A DNA stretch of 64,000 bases from Ischnura elegans (GCF_921293095.1 NC_060251.1:55135585-55199584), one strand, 5' to 3'; positions 31,801 to 44,737 are shown, numbered from the stretch's first letter. Made by a program: numbers and translations. The notes: generated by a model not told the origin, from the letters alone.

Positions 31801-34060
31801 TGATGCTGACGTGAAGAAAAATGATGGCCATTTCGTACGAGGAAAGGTGAGAGGCGATTGGGTTAACGGTTAATTGTTTTTGTTTCCGAAATTACTTTCG
31901 AGAGATATTGGATTTGCTTTCGTCGACTTGTCTCTAGTTTTCCTCTACCTACTGTAGTACATGGAAAAAACCATAAATCGTATGGTAATGATGCGGCCTC
32001 ACTGGGACTTGAACCCAGAACCTCCCGGTTTCCGACCGCGTGCTCTAACAGTTTCTCTACCAGGACGCATAGATTTACCAGGACTTCGGCGGGGCAGGGG
32101 AGTTCATGCAAAAACGACTCACTTTGCTTTGGGCCACGACAGTAACCAATAGATGGCATTGAGGAAATCAATAGTGAATCTCCAGTGTAAAAATGAGCAA
32201 TTTATGCGTAGGCAGTCACCCAAGGCAGGGAATAAATGTGTGAAAATAGTCGAATACTTTTCATTGCGTTAAATATCAAAGATTTCCACAGAATTATCTA
32301 TTACAAACTATCATTTATGGAATATCCAGGGTCGCTGTAATGTTAATAAAAAGCTTTCGTCGCCTTTCGTGGTCTGGGACTGGCTCGACCTCGCCATTGC
32401 AATCCTTATACTTACTCAGAAATAGTATCCCGAACACTCATGACAGTCCTTATCATCATTTGAAAAAAATATATTAATACTCTTAAGAATTTGGGTATTA
32501 CGAAACATCTTGCGCTTTCGAATCTGTTGGAGATTCTGTAATTTCGTAATTCATAAATACGAGACTTCCACCGATGAGATAACGCTCGATCACTCCTACG
32601 CTGCTGATAAAGGTTAGATAATTTTTAACAGAGGAGATAGCGCTCGATATGTTGCGATCACGGGTATAAGAAATAAGATAAGTGAGCCAAGAACCTTCTC
32701 TGCAAACAGAAATGAAGACATCCGATTTTGAGTAGCTCTATATTTCAAATTCGTCACTAATTTCAATGAACCCTTGAGCATGCGTGATAATTTTCATTTA
32801 TCATTTTCCCTATGGGATTTCTTTGATTTAAATATTTCATAAATAAGTACTCCGGTTTTTGTGCATACTATCAAGTAGCCCCAACTTCGAGCGCTCAGAA
32901 TTCCCGTATTTTTTTGTTCCAGTAACTTGCAATTTTAACCAAAAGCAAGCCAAATCCGTCCTTTAGATTTTGTGGGAAACATGCTTTTTACACCTCTTAA
33001 ATTGAAGATGATGTTGAAAATAACGTAAACCGCTATAGTTATAAAAACCAACGGCTAAGTTGACAAATGATCAACATCCTTAGAGCATTCGTATTAAATA
33101 TCTAGATTTAAAAAATATCTGCTATTTATTTACATTTGATGGTTGGAAATCAATTTAACTGAGGTCGGTAAGTACCTATTGCCCCTATTCCTTTTCACTA
33201 TCTCTGAAAAAGAAATTGCTAGTTGAAAGTTTATAATATTCAAAGGAATTCTTATTGGGTTTTATTTCTTCAAGTTTTGGAAAAAGTGAAGATAGGGAAA
33301 ACAACGGATAAAAGTTTTGTGCAAAGGTCTGAAAAAACAGCACTATTCTCAGTGTCGGTGACATTTAGAATCTTAAGTAATTTGCAACAAAACAGAGGAA
33401 AATATTAAAAAGTAAATATTTGTTAAAAGAATCACGTGGTCTGGATCAACAGGTTTAATTGTGGCAAGAAGTAAATCAAAATCACTGTCCCAATAAAAAA
33501 TGTTACTTTAAATTTATTTTCGCAGATACTTAAAACGCTATTTGATGGTGAAAAATATAAGGTTTCGAACTCACAAAAGCTAAGTACGCCGAAACGCGTG
33601 TTTAAATTTCGTGCCAATATCAGTGGATGACGGCGGAAGATCTTACCTACGCACCCAATCCAGGAAGTCAAGTTGGCGCTGGCTTCCGTAGGTGCAAAAT
33701 ATAGACATTTATTAACAATAGCCTTTTACGCAAAAAAACACTTCCAATATATTAATTCAACTAATTCACTTTTCTACACTGCAAAATGTTTTTTATGGTC
33801 GCTTTTGTCTGAAAATGCTAGGTGCTAATAGCCTCATGCAAAATATATTGATTATATCGAATACTGACATTTTTATCTCGTTGAATTCATAGTTGACCTG
33901 GGCTGATTTGGTCATCGTGGCCATTTTCGAAATGCTTCAAGACATGCTGCAGGTGAACTTCACGGAGAAGTACAGCAACCTGAAGGGCATCATGGACAAG
34001 GTATTGGCGCTTCCTCAAATAAAGGAATGGGTTGAGAAGAGGCCGAAGACCAACTACTGA
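19891..34060 (+). CDS. GstS: Sigma-class glutathione S-transferase, copy 1 (4 coding exons, 204 aa)
   Basis: Coding exons are 19891-20026, 28112-28279, 31704-31846 and 33893-34060 (stop TGA). All introns are GT-AG, in phases 1, 1 and 0. The exons give 204 residues, the usual sigma GST length. The thioredoxin-fold N-domain begins [10 protein letters not shown] with the catalytic Tyr at residue 9 and has the cis-Pro at 53 ([10 protein letters not shown]). The helical C-domain ends in [11 protein letters not shown]. Insect sigma GSTs are cytosolic dimers that conjugate glutathione to lipid-peroxidation aldehydes, and relatives isomerise prostaglandin H2. The residue after Gln64 in the glutathione-binding pair is Thr65 (LHQTMAM), whereas the two neighbouring copies have Ser. 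Intron 1 is 8.1 kb, intron 2 is 3.4 kb and intron 3 is 2.0 kb, all full of repeats. The start is the first ATG after a pyrimidine-rich leader and matches the other copies. Homology is by recognition; exon joining is inferred from splice sites and paralogue alignment. Confidence 0.93.
21300..21603 (+). mobile_element. hAT-like MITE, family A, copy 2 (GST copy 1 intron 1)
   Basis: The ends are CAGTGGCGCAGCGAGGGG and GGCTGCGCCCCTG. A perfect 8-bp duplication CTCCACTC lies at 21292-21299 and 21604-21611. It is near-identical in plan to 2339-2653. Confidence 0.87.
22139..22391 (+). repeat. Dispersed repeat 'GTCAAATTTGGGGGAGGG', short copy (GST copy 1 intron 1)
   Basis: It shares blocks in the same order with 18090-18710. 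G-run and C-run blocks near each end recall the hAT-like MITEs, but I could not define a target duplication. Confidence 0.5.
22992..23656. mobile_element. MITE with ATAGGGT(A/G)GTTTCC ends, in GST copy 1 intron 1
   Basis: The left edge ATAGGGTAGTTTCCTTCATC is mirrored by the right edge, reverse complement ATAGGGTGGTTTCCTATTAT. The 665-bp interior is comparatively GC-rich, with CpG-containing GACGTCAC at two places. It has no ORF with a domain. Confidence 0.6.
23657..25375. other. Intronic DNA of GST copy 1, no recognised feature
   Basis: AT-rich intron 1 sequence without an exon matching the other GST copies. Frames are under 90 residues with no domain. Confidence 0.45.
25376..25753. mobile_element. 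MITE with GCGTTTACAC ends and an internal third end
   Basis: GCTGCGTTTACACTGACAA at 25376 is mirrored by the right edge, reverse complement CGGCGTTTACACCGAGTAAT. The AT-rich inverted similarity runs about 60 bp inward. A further copy of the terminus (AAGGTGCGTTTACTCAGAGT) sits inside near 25582, as if one element were nested in or fused to another. Confidence 0.65.
26892..27090. mobile_element. 199-bp MITE with 17-bp terminal inverted repeats
   Basis: AGTGAAGGCTGTTCTGG at the left is mirrored by CCAGAACAGCCTTCACT at the right. Inside, CTGCCGACGTTTCGGGATAC and a CTTGAGGATGG complement resemble a motif also seen in the 39938 palindrome. It lies in GST copy 1 intron 1. Confidence 0.65.
27316..27765. 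repeat. Foldback element, about 90-bp inverted arms (GST copy 1 intron 1)
   Basis: The left arm 27316-27407 and right arm 27673-27765 are imperfect inverted copies. They share AAACAGCTGT, the AATTTTCCA-type run, TTACTCGACCGGT and the ATGCGTACGCATCATTTT-type run. The spacer includes a piece of another repeat (GAACGCCAAAATGCACCGG, also at 30686) and part of a GTACCCAGGATCAAA repeat. Confidence 0.75.
28891..28961 (+). repeat. Short hairpin repeat, copy 4 (GST copy 1 intron 2)
   Basis: TCATCTACGTCTACATAATA, CCCCGCAAGCCGCCTAAAAG, GCGTGTGGCATGGGGTGTTA, then GGACACCAGC. It agrees closely with copy 2. Confidence 0.75.
28962..30492. other. Intron 2 of GST copy 1, mixed repeat DNA
   Basis: TGACGTCATAGGTGCCTAAA at 28610-28629 and its near reverse complement TGTTTAGGCACCTTTGACGT at 30295-30314 face each other across about 1.7 kb. 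They may bound a larger element or be two inverted copies. Nothing coding is recognised between them. Confidence 0.4.
30493..30665 (-). mobile_element. MITE family 2, copy in GST copy 1 intron 2
   Basis: The reverse complement shares AAGGCCGTTTTACAC, TCGTGTAAAGCGGTGAATCG and AACACATGCGAGAATG with 46191-46422. The far end is lost. Confidence 0.65.
31992..32069 (-). repeat. tRNA-like sequence, SINE head or tRNA pseudogene
   Basis: On the minus strand 78 nt run from TGCGTCC to GGCCGCA, which can pair with one mismatch as an acceptor stem. Inside are an A-box-like TAGAGAAACTGTTAGAGC, a B box GGTTCAAGTCC and a TψC-like stem (CTGGG/CCCAG). The D-arm is irregular, so I favour a tRNA-derived SINE in GST copy 1 intron 3 over a working tRNA gene. 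Confidence 0.55.
32070..33892. other. Intron 3 of GST copy 1, remainder
   Basis: AT-rich and without recognised repeats or exons until the acceptor at 33892. Confidence 0.45.
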
Positions 34061-34246
34061 AGACTGCACGGCACGAGTCATTCCTCTCCTGATAATTTCA
34101 TTAAAGAAATTTCACGGGACTGAGTCCCACCTTCATTATTCTCCATTTACCAATCATCATTTCCACTTTTATTCTGTTTTTACTGCGTGGCAATTGCAGT
34201 CCTTATAAAAAATGTGTGTCCAGTGATGTGAATTTGTCATTTTGCA

Positions 34247-34252
34247 AATAAA
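34247..34252 (+). terminator. Candidate poly(A) signal of GST copy 1
   Basis: A canonical AATAAA lies 187 nt after the TGA. An ATTAAA variant at 34100-34105 is a nearer alternative. Confidence 0.45.
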
Positions 34253-35851
34253 TACAATTAGAAAAATGTGAATCCTTATTTCCAAGGCTAAATATATCCC
34301 TGAATAAGAGGGACGGTGTTGTTGCCACAATTTATGGAAAATTTATTCATAATATTCTCTGGCAATGAATGTCATTTGATTTAACATTAACCTCAAGCAG
34401 TATGGTGTCAAGAGCGCTGTGAAATCCTCACTACAGCAAGAAAGTCCTTATATTACTTTTATTTGCCAAATTTGCGAGCAAAATAATGAAACTGTTGACA
34501 TAAGGAATATATTACTGGTATTCTACGTGAAATCGGGGTGGGCAATTGGCTATTCGGGCCAGCCACTTCCAATTCATTGACCTAACCCCAATTTTCTCGG
34601 ACGGATTTTACGGGCACGAGAGAGGTGGTACAAAGGTCGACATGAATAATGAACTAATGGGGGAACTATAATTCATTTGGTAAGATGTTGTTATAAAGGA
34701 GTGAAGCCTATATTCATCGGTAAGCGATTTTTAATGGATAATGGTCATTAAAGGTAGGCTGTCTTAAACTAATAATCCAAAACTCTGAATTTAAATTTGC
34801 TTGTACATAGCTTGAAAGATCAATACTATAGATAAAATGCTCTTCAGTGGATAACCTTATGACTACACGTGAGAACAAAATTACAATTAATGTATTGTTT
34901 CGCCGTCAGGAATATCATGCAAGAAACGTTAGATATTCCTGTTTACTTGGCTTATTTCTTTGCGATAGCTTAGAATTACTGTGTATATACCTTTTTACTG
35001 CAGTTTTTATGCCAGATTTTGAATTTTTCCGAATATCAGGAATGGCGTATTGACTTGGTAACGATGAAATTTTTAATAGGGTCATCAACCAATGAAATAG
35101 CTGCAATCGCTAAGGTTGACATGGTTTTAGCCCTGAAATGGCCTCAGACGTTTTATCATCGTGAACTCGGATATCGATTTCATTTTACTAGATAGCAAAC
35201 AATGTCCCCACAGCTTTCTCCACGGCAGTGTTTTATTTATCCTCTTTAAAGGGAGAAATCGCCAGTCGAAAATTTTTAGAAAAGCAGCCCCAAAATCAGA
35301 GGAGAAAAAGTTTTTCACGTACATTAAAAAATAATTGTATGATGAATAAAACGGCCATTCTCTTTCTCCAGTAGTATACCAAAAATTGATATTTAAATTC
35401 AAGGGTACCGCTTGGAGGAGGCCTAATAGCTCATAGATTTTTCTGTTGTCACTTTGGTCGCGTTTTAATCTGTTTTCAAAAATGCCCGCTGCGCACAGTG
35501 ATGAGTGCAATGCGATACACTTTTTTTCCATTGTTTTGCAGTATAAAATTTGTAATTGCAAGGAATGGCATCGAAGCCTTATTTGGTAAATCATATCATC
35601 ATGAATGTAAATATCGGTTAAAACTCCTAATTATACCTTATTTCCCCATGAAACAATTTTTCCGTAAGCGACACGAGTGGCGACTTTTAAGACCATTTAA
35701 ATGCGCGGTGGGTGATAACAAATAGGTCCTCGCTTGTAATATTCGTGCTTAAATCAATGCGTTCGGGCAGCCTCAGCTCCATTAGAGCCTGGAAAAATCT
35801 GTAGTCTCTTGACCATAGCATTAAAATGGACTGTTAGCGATTTACACAGTC
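34253..35851. other. Spacer between GST copies 1 and 2
   Basis: A 155-residue minus-strand frame (35594-35127) has no domain I recognise and a composition like its surroundings, so I do not call it a gene. No GST exon remnant is seen. Confidence 0.45.
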
Positions 35852-35859
35852 ATAGTATG

Positions 35860-36208
35860 CAGGGGCGCCGACTTATAAAAAATATTGGGGGGGCCCATAT
35901 CGGAGGTTTTTCCCCGGGAAGAGGTTAAATTCAAAGTGTGTCGCAGCGCCGAAAAGCTGTCATGATTCACACCACCTGATTCAGTTAACCTGCTTAACCT
36001 TATAATAGTATGTTTTAACACATTGTTGAATTTATTTTAAAAGGTAACTATCGTCAAACATGGGAAAAATTACCAATATATTTTTGTGATTTCACAAAGC
36101 ATAATATAACTTAATTATTTTCTTGAATTATTGAGGGGGCTCCGCCCCCCCAAACGAATCTTTGAGGGGGCTCGGGCCCCCTCAGGCCCCATGGAGTCGG
36201 CGCCACTG
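35860..36208 (+). mobile_element. hAT-like MITE, family B, copy 1
   Basis: It starts CAGGGGCGCCGACTTATAAA and ends AGTCGGCGCCACTG. The perfect 8-bp duplication ATAGTATG lies at 35852-35859 and 36209-36216. The 349 bp are non-coding, with G-rich and C-rich blocks just inside the ends. It lies between GST copies 1 and 2. Confidence 0.87.
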
Positions 36209-36732
36209 ATAGTATGTTAAAATCTCAAAGTGATTTTGATATCCGAATTTATGGAAATTGTATGAAAACACGAAATTTCCAATCTTTTTGATTTATTAAT
36301 TTTATCATTAATTGTAAGTTATCATTAATGCATGAGCTGCAAAACTAATCTACTCGGTAGAGCAAGCCAAATAGATGTATTTTATTCGTGAAGCTACATA
36401 AATACTACGACGCGTCGCTACGTCAGCAGAGCACTATACGATTCTGATAATTTAGGACTTAAGCTCAGCATTAAGAAATAATTTTTGTTTTTCAACAAAC
36501 ATTTATCTTTAAATATGACCATTAAAATTACAAAATATTAGTTCTTGTGCATTTTTGAAGCTGGATGTTTCGCGCGCAACGATTCCATTGTTTGGAGATG
36601 ACGGAAAACAAAACTGGCAACATCACCTTGGCAACGCTGTAATGACCTTGAAGTTCAAATTTGATCTGCCGACTCCGAAGCTTGATTCCGCGTAGTCTAC
36701 GGAACATTCCTCTGCTGTGTAGCTGTGAAAGA

Positions 36733-36898
36733 GTGAGTACCGGCTGTAATCTCATTTAAGCCTTTAGTCTGCCGTCAGTAGACGTAAAGATTGAGGTTGC
36801 CAGCTCTTTAACTTTGGGCTAATTGTTCACTCTATTACTTTCTGGACTATTGATTAACGTGATCTTGTTCCGTCGTAAAGAATTTTCTTTTCTTTCAG
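36733..36898 (+). other. Putative 5'-UTR intron of GST copy 2
   Basis: A donor AAAGA/GTGAGTAC at 36733 and a polypyrimidine acceptor TTTTCTTTCAG ending at 36898 bracket 166 bp just upstream of the ATG at 36920. Both sites are close to consensus. The noncoding exon before it would end at 36732; its start cannot be seen. Confidence 0.55.
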
Positions 36899-36910
36899 GT
36901 TCATTACTAG

Positions 36911-39333
<2,423 letters not shown>

Positions 39334-39689
39334 GATTTTGAGCTAAACCATTTTGTCTACCAATACTGTGTTGTTTCATTGAAATTTTGTACAATTTCCA
39401 ATTAATGTGATATTTTTCGGTGCTCCCATTCCAGTGATTAAAAGTTTGATAATGTAATGGTGCATGTAATTCTTAATCACACCTTGATCTGCTTCTGTTA
39501 AGTGTGGCATTTTTAGGATGTTTTCACTTCTAAGTTTGTTGAGAATTTTTCACATCAGGTGATGGAAATTATTAGGTCTGTATCTACAATTATTAGGCCA
39601 TCAACATCCATCATATTATTTTCACTAAATCAATTCATTCAACCCAAGCAATTTGAATACACATCAACCGTTTGTTGCAAGGATGCACG

Positions 39690-40170
39690 GGTGTACTAAG
39701 GATCAAAGGAGGGGGTGAGAGCCATGGTCATTCAAGTTGTAACACAGAAAAGGTTAAGGAAACCAGAATCTCAAGAAAATTATTAAAGTATTGTTTTAGT
39801 TTTTAAAATTACTTGCTCGAAAAAAGAAGTTATTTTTCCATGTGTTACATTAATATCATTTTTCTTGAATTTAAAGAAACTTCGTTCAAAACTTACACTG
39901 TGAAGAAAGATCTGAAGTTTTCCTGGCGTATGATGATGTTGAAGTTATTTTGGGTGTCCCACCAGATGAGGTTCTCCATCTCTGCCAACGTTTCGATTGT
40001 CGTGTCGTCCATCGTCATCAGGGCTTGATGACGATGGGTGACACGACCATCGAAACGTCGGCAGAGATGGAGAACCTCATCTGGTGGGAAACCCAAAATA
40101 ACTTCAACTTCCGATTTGAACTAAATAAACTTTTGCTTCCAGGGGGACCCCCACTGGGTACACCCAAGTT
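39690..40170 (+). mobile_element. MITE-like repeat containing a foldback, downstream of GST copy 2
   Basis: The left edge (GTGTACTAAGGATCAAAGGA) and right edge (CCCACTGGGTACACCC) match the family at 43388-43697. Its centre contains the 83-bp-arm palindrome described separately. Confidence 0.5.
39938..40108. repeat. Near-perfect palindrome, 83-bp arms and 5-nt loop
   Basis: Arms 39938-40020 and 40026-40108 are inverted copies with about 5 mismatches in 83 bases, around the loop GGGCT. Transcribed from either strand it would form one long hairpin. The frames crossing it on the two strands encode similar peptides only because of this symmetry. Confidence 0.9.
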
Positions 40171-40904
40171 AAGATTGTAAGAGGACATGCATACATATTT
40201 AATGCTATGGAAATATCAGTCACATACTACTTGAGATAAGTGCTTGGCTGCCTAAGGTTAAACATCCTGAAGGAGCAGAGCACAATTAAGAAAAATGGTA
40301 CAATTGCACATATGTTCTTGTTTCTTTAGCATCATTTATCTTGACGGTAAGTGTATTGTACTTAACATACTGTTGGACCTCAACTGTGATATTCTCTCCG
40401 TAAGATTTATGGTGATACATTCTCAAAAACCTTAGCAAAGATAGAATACCTTAGCTGCTATACCTTGACAGCGGTTGAGTATTAAAATGTTATAGTGTTA
40501 TTAAAAATATTATAGTAGGTATTAACCAGAACCTAACCTAAATGCAGATGCATTTTGATAATGAGGGTAAGAAGTAGAAATGAGTTGTGATCTTTCAGCA
40601 ATTTCTCGAAGTAAACCAAAATAATCTATTATTTGCAACTAAGTGCAAACAAAATGGATCCAGAGGGAGGATATTTAGCCTACTGCTGGGAGGATATCCT
40701 ATTTACAATAGATAAGATGGTAATTTTTTCGGGCCCTACTGCTGGGAGGTTGCCCCTTTCCTGAATCCGGCATTGCTCATATAAACAAGAATTATGTCTC
40801 AAAATGCAGGAATTATGGCCTGGCGGGCTAGCCGATTATTACCTATATTACTCCATTAATATAACCTGAAGTAGTATAAGGAATACCGATAAATTTTCAC
40901 ACGC

Positions 40905-41132
40905 AAAAAATTCCGTTAAACCAGTTTTACATGTCGCACAATATGAGCATTTCAAGCAGCGCCGTGTAAAGCGATGAATGGCGAAAAAAAGGCGGAGAAG
41001 CATGAACGCGAGATGGCAAAATAGCCTGTGTTCAAATTTCGCCCTTTGCATTCGCGTAATTTCACGCCCAATCGAATTTTTAAACTTAATTTTCGAATTT
41101 TGAAAGCCCATGCCCGGTGTAAAACAAGCTTT
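40905..41132 (+). mobile_element. MITE family 2, diverged copy upstream of GST copy 3
   Basis: It shares GCCGTGTAAAGCGATGAATG, GATGGCAAAATAGCCTGTGT and a closing GGTGTAAAACAAGC with the family. It ends about 455 bp before the GST copy 3 ATG, so it may overlap promoter DNA. Confidence 0.55.
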
Positions 41133-41587
41133 ACTGTGAGTCATTATTGAAAATCGACACTTGCATTTCTGAAACTTGATGTTCAAAAATGATGTTGATG
41201 ATGCGCACTGTGTAAATAATACAGCGATCCGAGAGTTTAATACGACTGATGTGAATAACCGCGATTATTTTAGATCAAAATACTGGTTAAAAGAGAAAAT
41301 AACGCTTTCGTAACTGTCGAATACATTCCGGAATGCATGCCATTCAAATGTTCACTTTCTCGGCGCGAATATCTTCGAGGTGTTTTTAGAGTAAACCTAT
41401 AGGTGGGAGTACTACCGTGCGACGTTGGCAGCACTTGTCGACGGTCGAGAATGTAAATAAGAGAAAGCGGGGGATATGCACAAGGGATAAATATTGTAAT
41501 TCGTCGACTCAGGGGAATAATTTCCATGAGTAGGGGAGAACTTGATTCTTAGAAGCTTGTTCAAAAGTAATTTCGAGCTATATAACA

Positions 41588-44217
41588 ATGCCACCTAAAT
41601 GCAAGTTAATTTACTTCCACGCAATGGGCTTAGCTGAGCCCATTCGATATTTACTGGCGTATGGAAAGGTAGAATTTGAAGATTGTCGTGTGGACTACGA
41701 GCACTTCCTCAAAATCAAGCCAAGTATGATTTACTCTTTCGTGGAAATAGAATTAGTGAAAACTGTTAGCATACTTGCTGTTTACTTTTATTACAGCCAT
41801 GCCTGTAGGCCAATTACCTGTAGTTGAATTTGAAGGGAAAACTTTGTTCCAGTCCATTGCGATAAGTCGCTTCTTTGCTAAGAAATTTAACCTTCTGGGA
41901 AAAACTGACGAGCATCAATTGAGTTGTGACATTGTAGTGGATACTATAACGGATTACAGATTGCGTGAGTGATCATTTCTTTTCTCAGTAAGACCTTGTT
42001 CTGCATTAATAATTCCAAGTGCATATTGATTATTTGACCTTGGACTTATAGAGCTACCTTATAATATCACTCTAAAACGCTGCAGTTCTTCATTAGTCAT
42101 GAAATTCACTGTACCAACTTATGCATGTTTACTTTTAGTGTTTTTGTAGTAGATTTAGGAAGGAAGGAAGAATAACATTAAGCACATACATGGGATTTAT
42201 ATCTTAAGATATATACATGGGATGTATACATGTATATATCCCAAGCTGAAGCCCTCATGCCCCCTCCACTTCTGCATACCTAAATTGAGGTCATGCAACG
42301 AAAGGTCCAAACCTGATAACCGTATTAGGTTCTATTGTGTGATTCGACTTATATCTTACGGATATTTTAAAATTTATCATTTCAGATTTCAAAGATGTGC
42401 ATTTTTGTGATGATCCTGTGTTGAAATCCCAGAAGAGAGAGAGGCTCATTATAGAAACTACCCCTTTCTATCTGTCTCGATTTGAAACTCTTGTTAATAC
42501 TAATGGAGGTTTCTTTGTTGGAGCACAGGTATGTAGATTGCCTTGCAAGTGAGGACTTAAGTTTTATAAATTAAGGATAACTATTTTTTTAGCTGATAGT
42601 GGCAGGCTCCTTATTAACTCCATTCCTGATTCAGTGGGTCGGTTTTATAAAAATCAGTTGCGTCACAATAGCCAATAGTATAAAACTCACCATTTATCTT
42701 AAATTTTTCCTGGGAGGAGGGCCTCACAGTTTCCCCGGCGGGTGTTCCATACCCCCTAACCTCACCTGACCTAACCTATAGTAGTTGTGCCTGAAACCCT
42801 CCCCTAGCCTTAATTCCTAGCCTGCGCCCCTGGCAGGTCCTACCTCCTACAGCAATGCCACTCGAAACATTCCAAGCTTGCACAGCTCACCAGTTGCAAA
42901 GATCAGGGGCGCAGCTAGGAATTAAGGCTGGGGGGGTTTAAGGTGCGACTAATACATGGGTTTGTGGGGGTATGGAATACCCACCAGGATAAGCAGTAGG
43001 TGCGAGATTAGTAAATTGCGGAATTTTAAGATAAATGGTTCAAAATGGTGAGTTTTATGGCTTTCTGAGGGATATTTTATTAATCCTTAAACTGTCCTGT
43101 AAGTAATATCAATCCAATTAAGTAAAATGGATTAAACTTAAAATTTTCTCTGAGCTCTGGGGGGGGGGGTTTATACCCCAAAACCCCCTTTGCTGAACCA
43201 CTGGCAAAGATATTTGAAAAGGATCACAGTTTATCTCAATTGTATTCTGGAATGGGAGAAGGCCTTCGTAGAGAAGTGAAATTAGCACGAATGAGATATT
43301 GATCAATGGAGGTCCTGTCAAATGAGCTACACTGTCCATTCTGGGAATTTTGAGTTAGCGAAAATTCTCTATCATTGTATCAGGATTCAAGGGCATACCC
43401 AGGATCAAAAAAAGGGAGGGACTAGCCGTAATCGTTCAAGTTGTAACATATTAGCACAGAAAAGGTTAATAAAACCAAAATTTTAAGAAAATCATGACAG
43501 CAATTTATTAGTTTTCATTATTATTTTCTTGTATAAATAATGATTTTTACTTTAGTTCCATGTTTGAAGACATTATATTATTATTAGGCTAATATCATTT
43601 CTCATCAATACTTTTGTTTTGAACTAACTTTATTTCTGCTTCTAGGGGGGGAGGGGGGGCAGTTGCCCTCTCCTGCCCCCCGCTGGGTACACCCATGTGA
43701 GGATCTGCATTGGAAATAGATGATGTAGACATGAAAAATCTCTTTGCCTAGCCTTTGGTAGTAGGTGATAATGAGCCTGATCTCCTCCCAGTAGATTACT
43801 GCCAAGTTAATGCAAAAATCAGTTTCAGAGATATATTTTTCCAACTTCAATTGATATTTAGATTTTTCCGTCTTTGACATTTTTGTTAAGTCATCTGATC
43901 ACCTACCAAAATCTATTCAAAATTTTTTTCAATGAGGGTCAGAATTTTTTGCTACATGGCTCTTTGTGTAATTACATAGGTATTTATTGAGTTATGAGGG
44001 AGAGGAGGTGATTAGCTCAGACAGTAATACCTTTCTCTTATTTTTGTAGCTCACATGGAGTGATTTGTATTTTGCTGCTATACTCTGCTTCATGGAATCT
44101 CTTCTTCAACGTAATTTACTAGATGGATATCCTACACTGGAATCTTTGAGAACAAAAGTTAACAATTTAGATGGTGTGAAAGAATGGATTGCTTCTCGTC
44201 CAAAAACTGATTTGTAA
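41588..44217 (+). CDS. GstS: Sigma-class glutathione S-transferase, copy 3, divergent (4 coding exons, 204 aa)
   Basis: Coding exons are 41588-41723, 41797-41964, 42386-42528 and 44050-44217 (stop TAA). Lengths and phases are identical to the other two copies. The protein begins MPPKCKLIYFHAMGLAEP, with Tyr9, cis-Pro53 (GQLPVVEFEG) and Gln64-Ser65 (FQSIAISRFFA), so the glutathione site looks intact. The C-terminal half, which shapes the hydrophobic-substrate site, departs strongly from copies 1 and 2: YHYEKD or YYYDKE becomes VHFCDDP, and the last helices read YFAAILCFMESLLQ and LESLRTKVNNLDG. It ends in ASRPKTDL. I infer altered substrate preference rather than loss, because frame, splice sites and glutathione contacts are kept. 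Intron 1 is only 73 bp. Intron 3 (1521 bp) holds three hAT-like repeats. Confidence 0.92.
42609..42832 (+). mobile_element. hAT-like MITE, family A, degraded copy
   Basis: The right half matches family A (CCTAGCCTTAATTCCTAG, CTGCGCCCCTG). The left end is not recognisable and no exact 8-bp duplication is found. It lies 71 bp from copy 3, in opposite orientation. Confidence 0.55.
42904..43203 (-). mobile_element. hAT-like MITE, family A, copy 3 (GST copy 3 intron 3)
   Basis: This copy is in reverse orientation relative to copies 1 and 2. It has a perfect 8-bp duplication GCAAAGAT at 42896-42903 and 43204-43211. The interior matches family A (AAGTAAAATGGATT, GGGATATTTTATTAATCC). Confidence 0.85.
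43388..43697 (+). mobile_element. MITE of the 'GTACCCAGGATCAAA' family
   Basis: It starts CAAGGGCATACCCAGGATCA and ends GCTGGGTACACCCATG. Flanks TCAGGATT and TGAGGATC are similar. Related sequence occurs at 27478-27560 and 39690-40170 (GTACCCAGGATCAAA or GTACTAAGGATCAAA, then CATGGTC(G/A)TTCAAGTT). Confidence 0.55.
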
Positions 44218-44451
44218 ACATTGCCTGCATGCTCGAAGAAGGACTTTTGTGAAAACATGTGGGAAATATCCTATTTGTGCATCAGATGTTTCTTACCATG
44301 ATAGCTACTGTATTAACAAATTCCATCCCCCTCAAAAGTTTTGGAAAGTGAATGGAGAGTAGAGGTAAGTGTTCATTTTGTTTGTGAAATGTTGTGCAGA
44401 GAGCCCATGTCGGTCGTGGCTCCAAGGATTGTTTGGGACCTTTGTGTTTTC

Positions 44452-44729
44452 CAGGGATGCCGACTTACAAAAAATATTGGGGGGGCCCAAAGGTAGGTTG
44501 GGATCCTCGGGATCTTGCACCGGGAAATTTTATAAGTAGTGAGTTTTAATTTTTTTAAGCATTTTAGAATAGTCATATGATCAACATTAGAACCCTAATA
44601 TAACTCGAATCTCGATATCTGGGGACTCCGGGGAAAATCGACAAGCCTGACAAATTGTTTTCCTCACACCGATAAAGAATTTTTGAGGGGACTCGGGCAC
44701 CCTCAGGCCCCATGGAGTCGGCGCCACTG
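44452..44729 (+). mobile_element. hAT-like MITE, family B, copy 2
   Basis: It starts CAGGGATGCCGACTTACAAA and ends AGTCGGCGCCACTG. The perfect 8-bp duplication GTGTTTTC lies at 44444-44451 and 44730-44737. It sits about 235 bp downstream of the GST copy 3 stop and may lie in its 3' UTR. Confidence 0.86.
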
Positions 44730-44737
44730 GTGTTTTC

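Noticed and set aside
35127-35594. 155-residue minus-strand open frame between GST copies 1 and 2
   Set aside because: No domain, no initiation or splice context and composition like the surrounding spacer. Probably chance or old repeat sequence.
39990-40065. Hammerhead-ribozyme-like core (CTGATGA on the minus strand or TTGATGA on the plus strand, stem, GAAAC), as in Penelope-like elements
   Set aside because: The stem that forms (CGATGG/CCATCG) uses the G of GAAAC and leaves a C-C clash at the first stem II pair, and the plus-strand copy lacks the first C of CUGAUGA. The match is explained by the palindrome.
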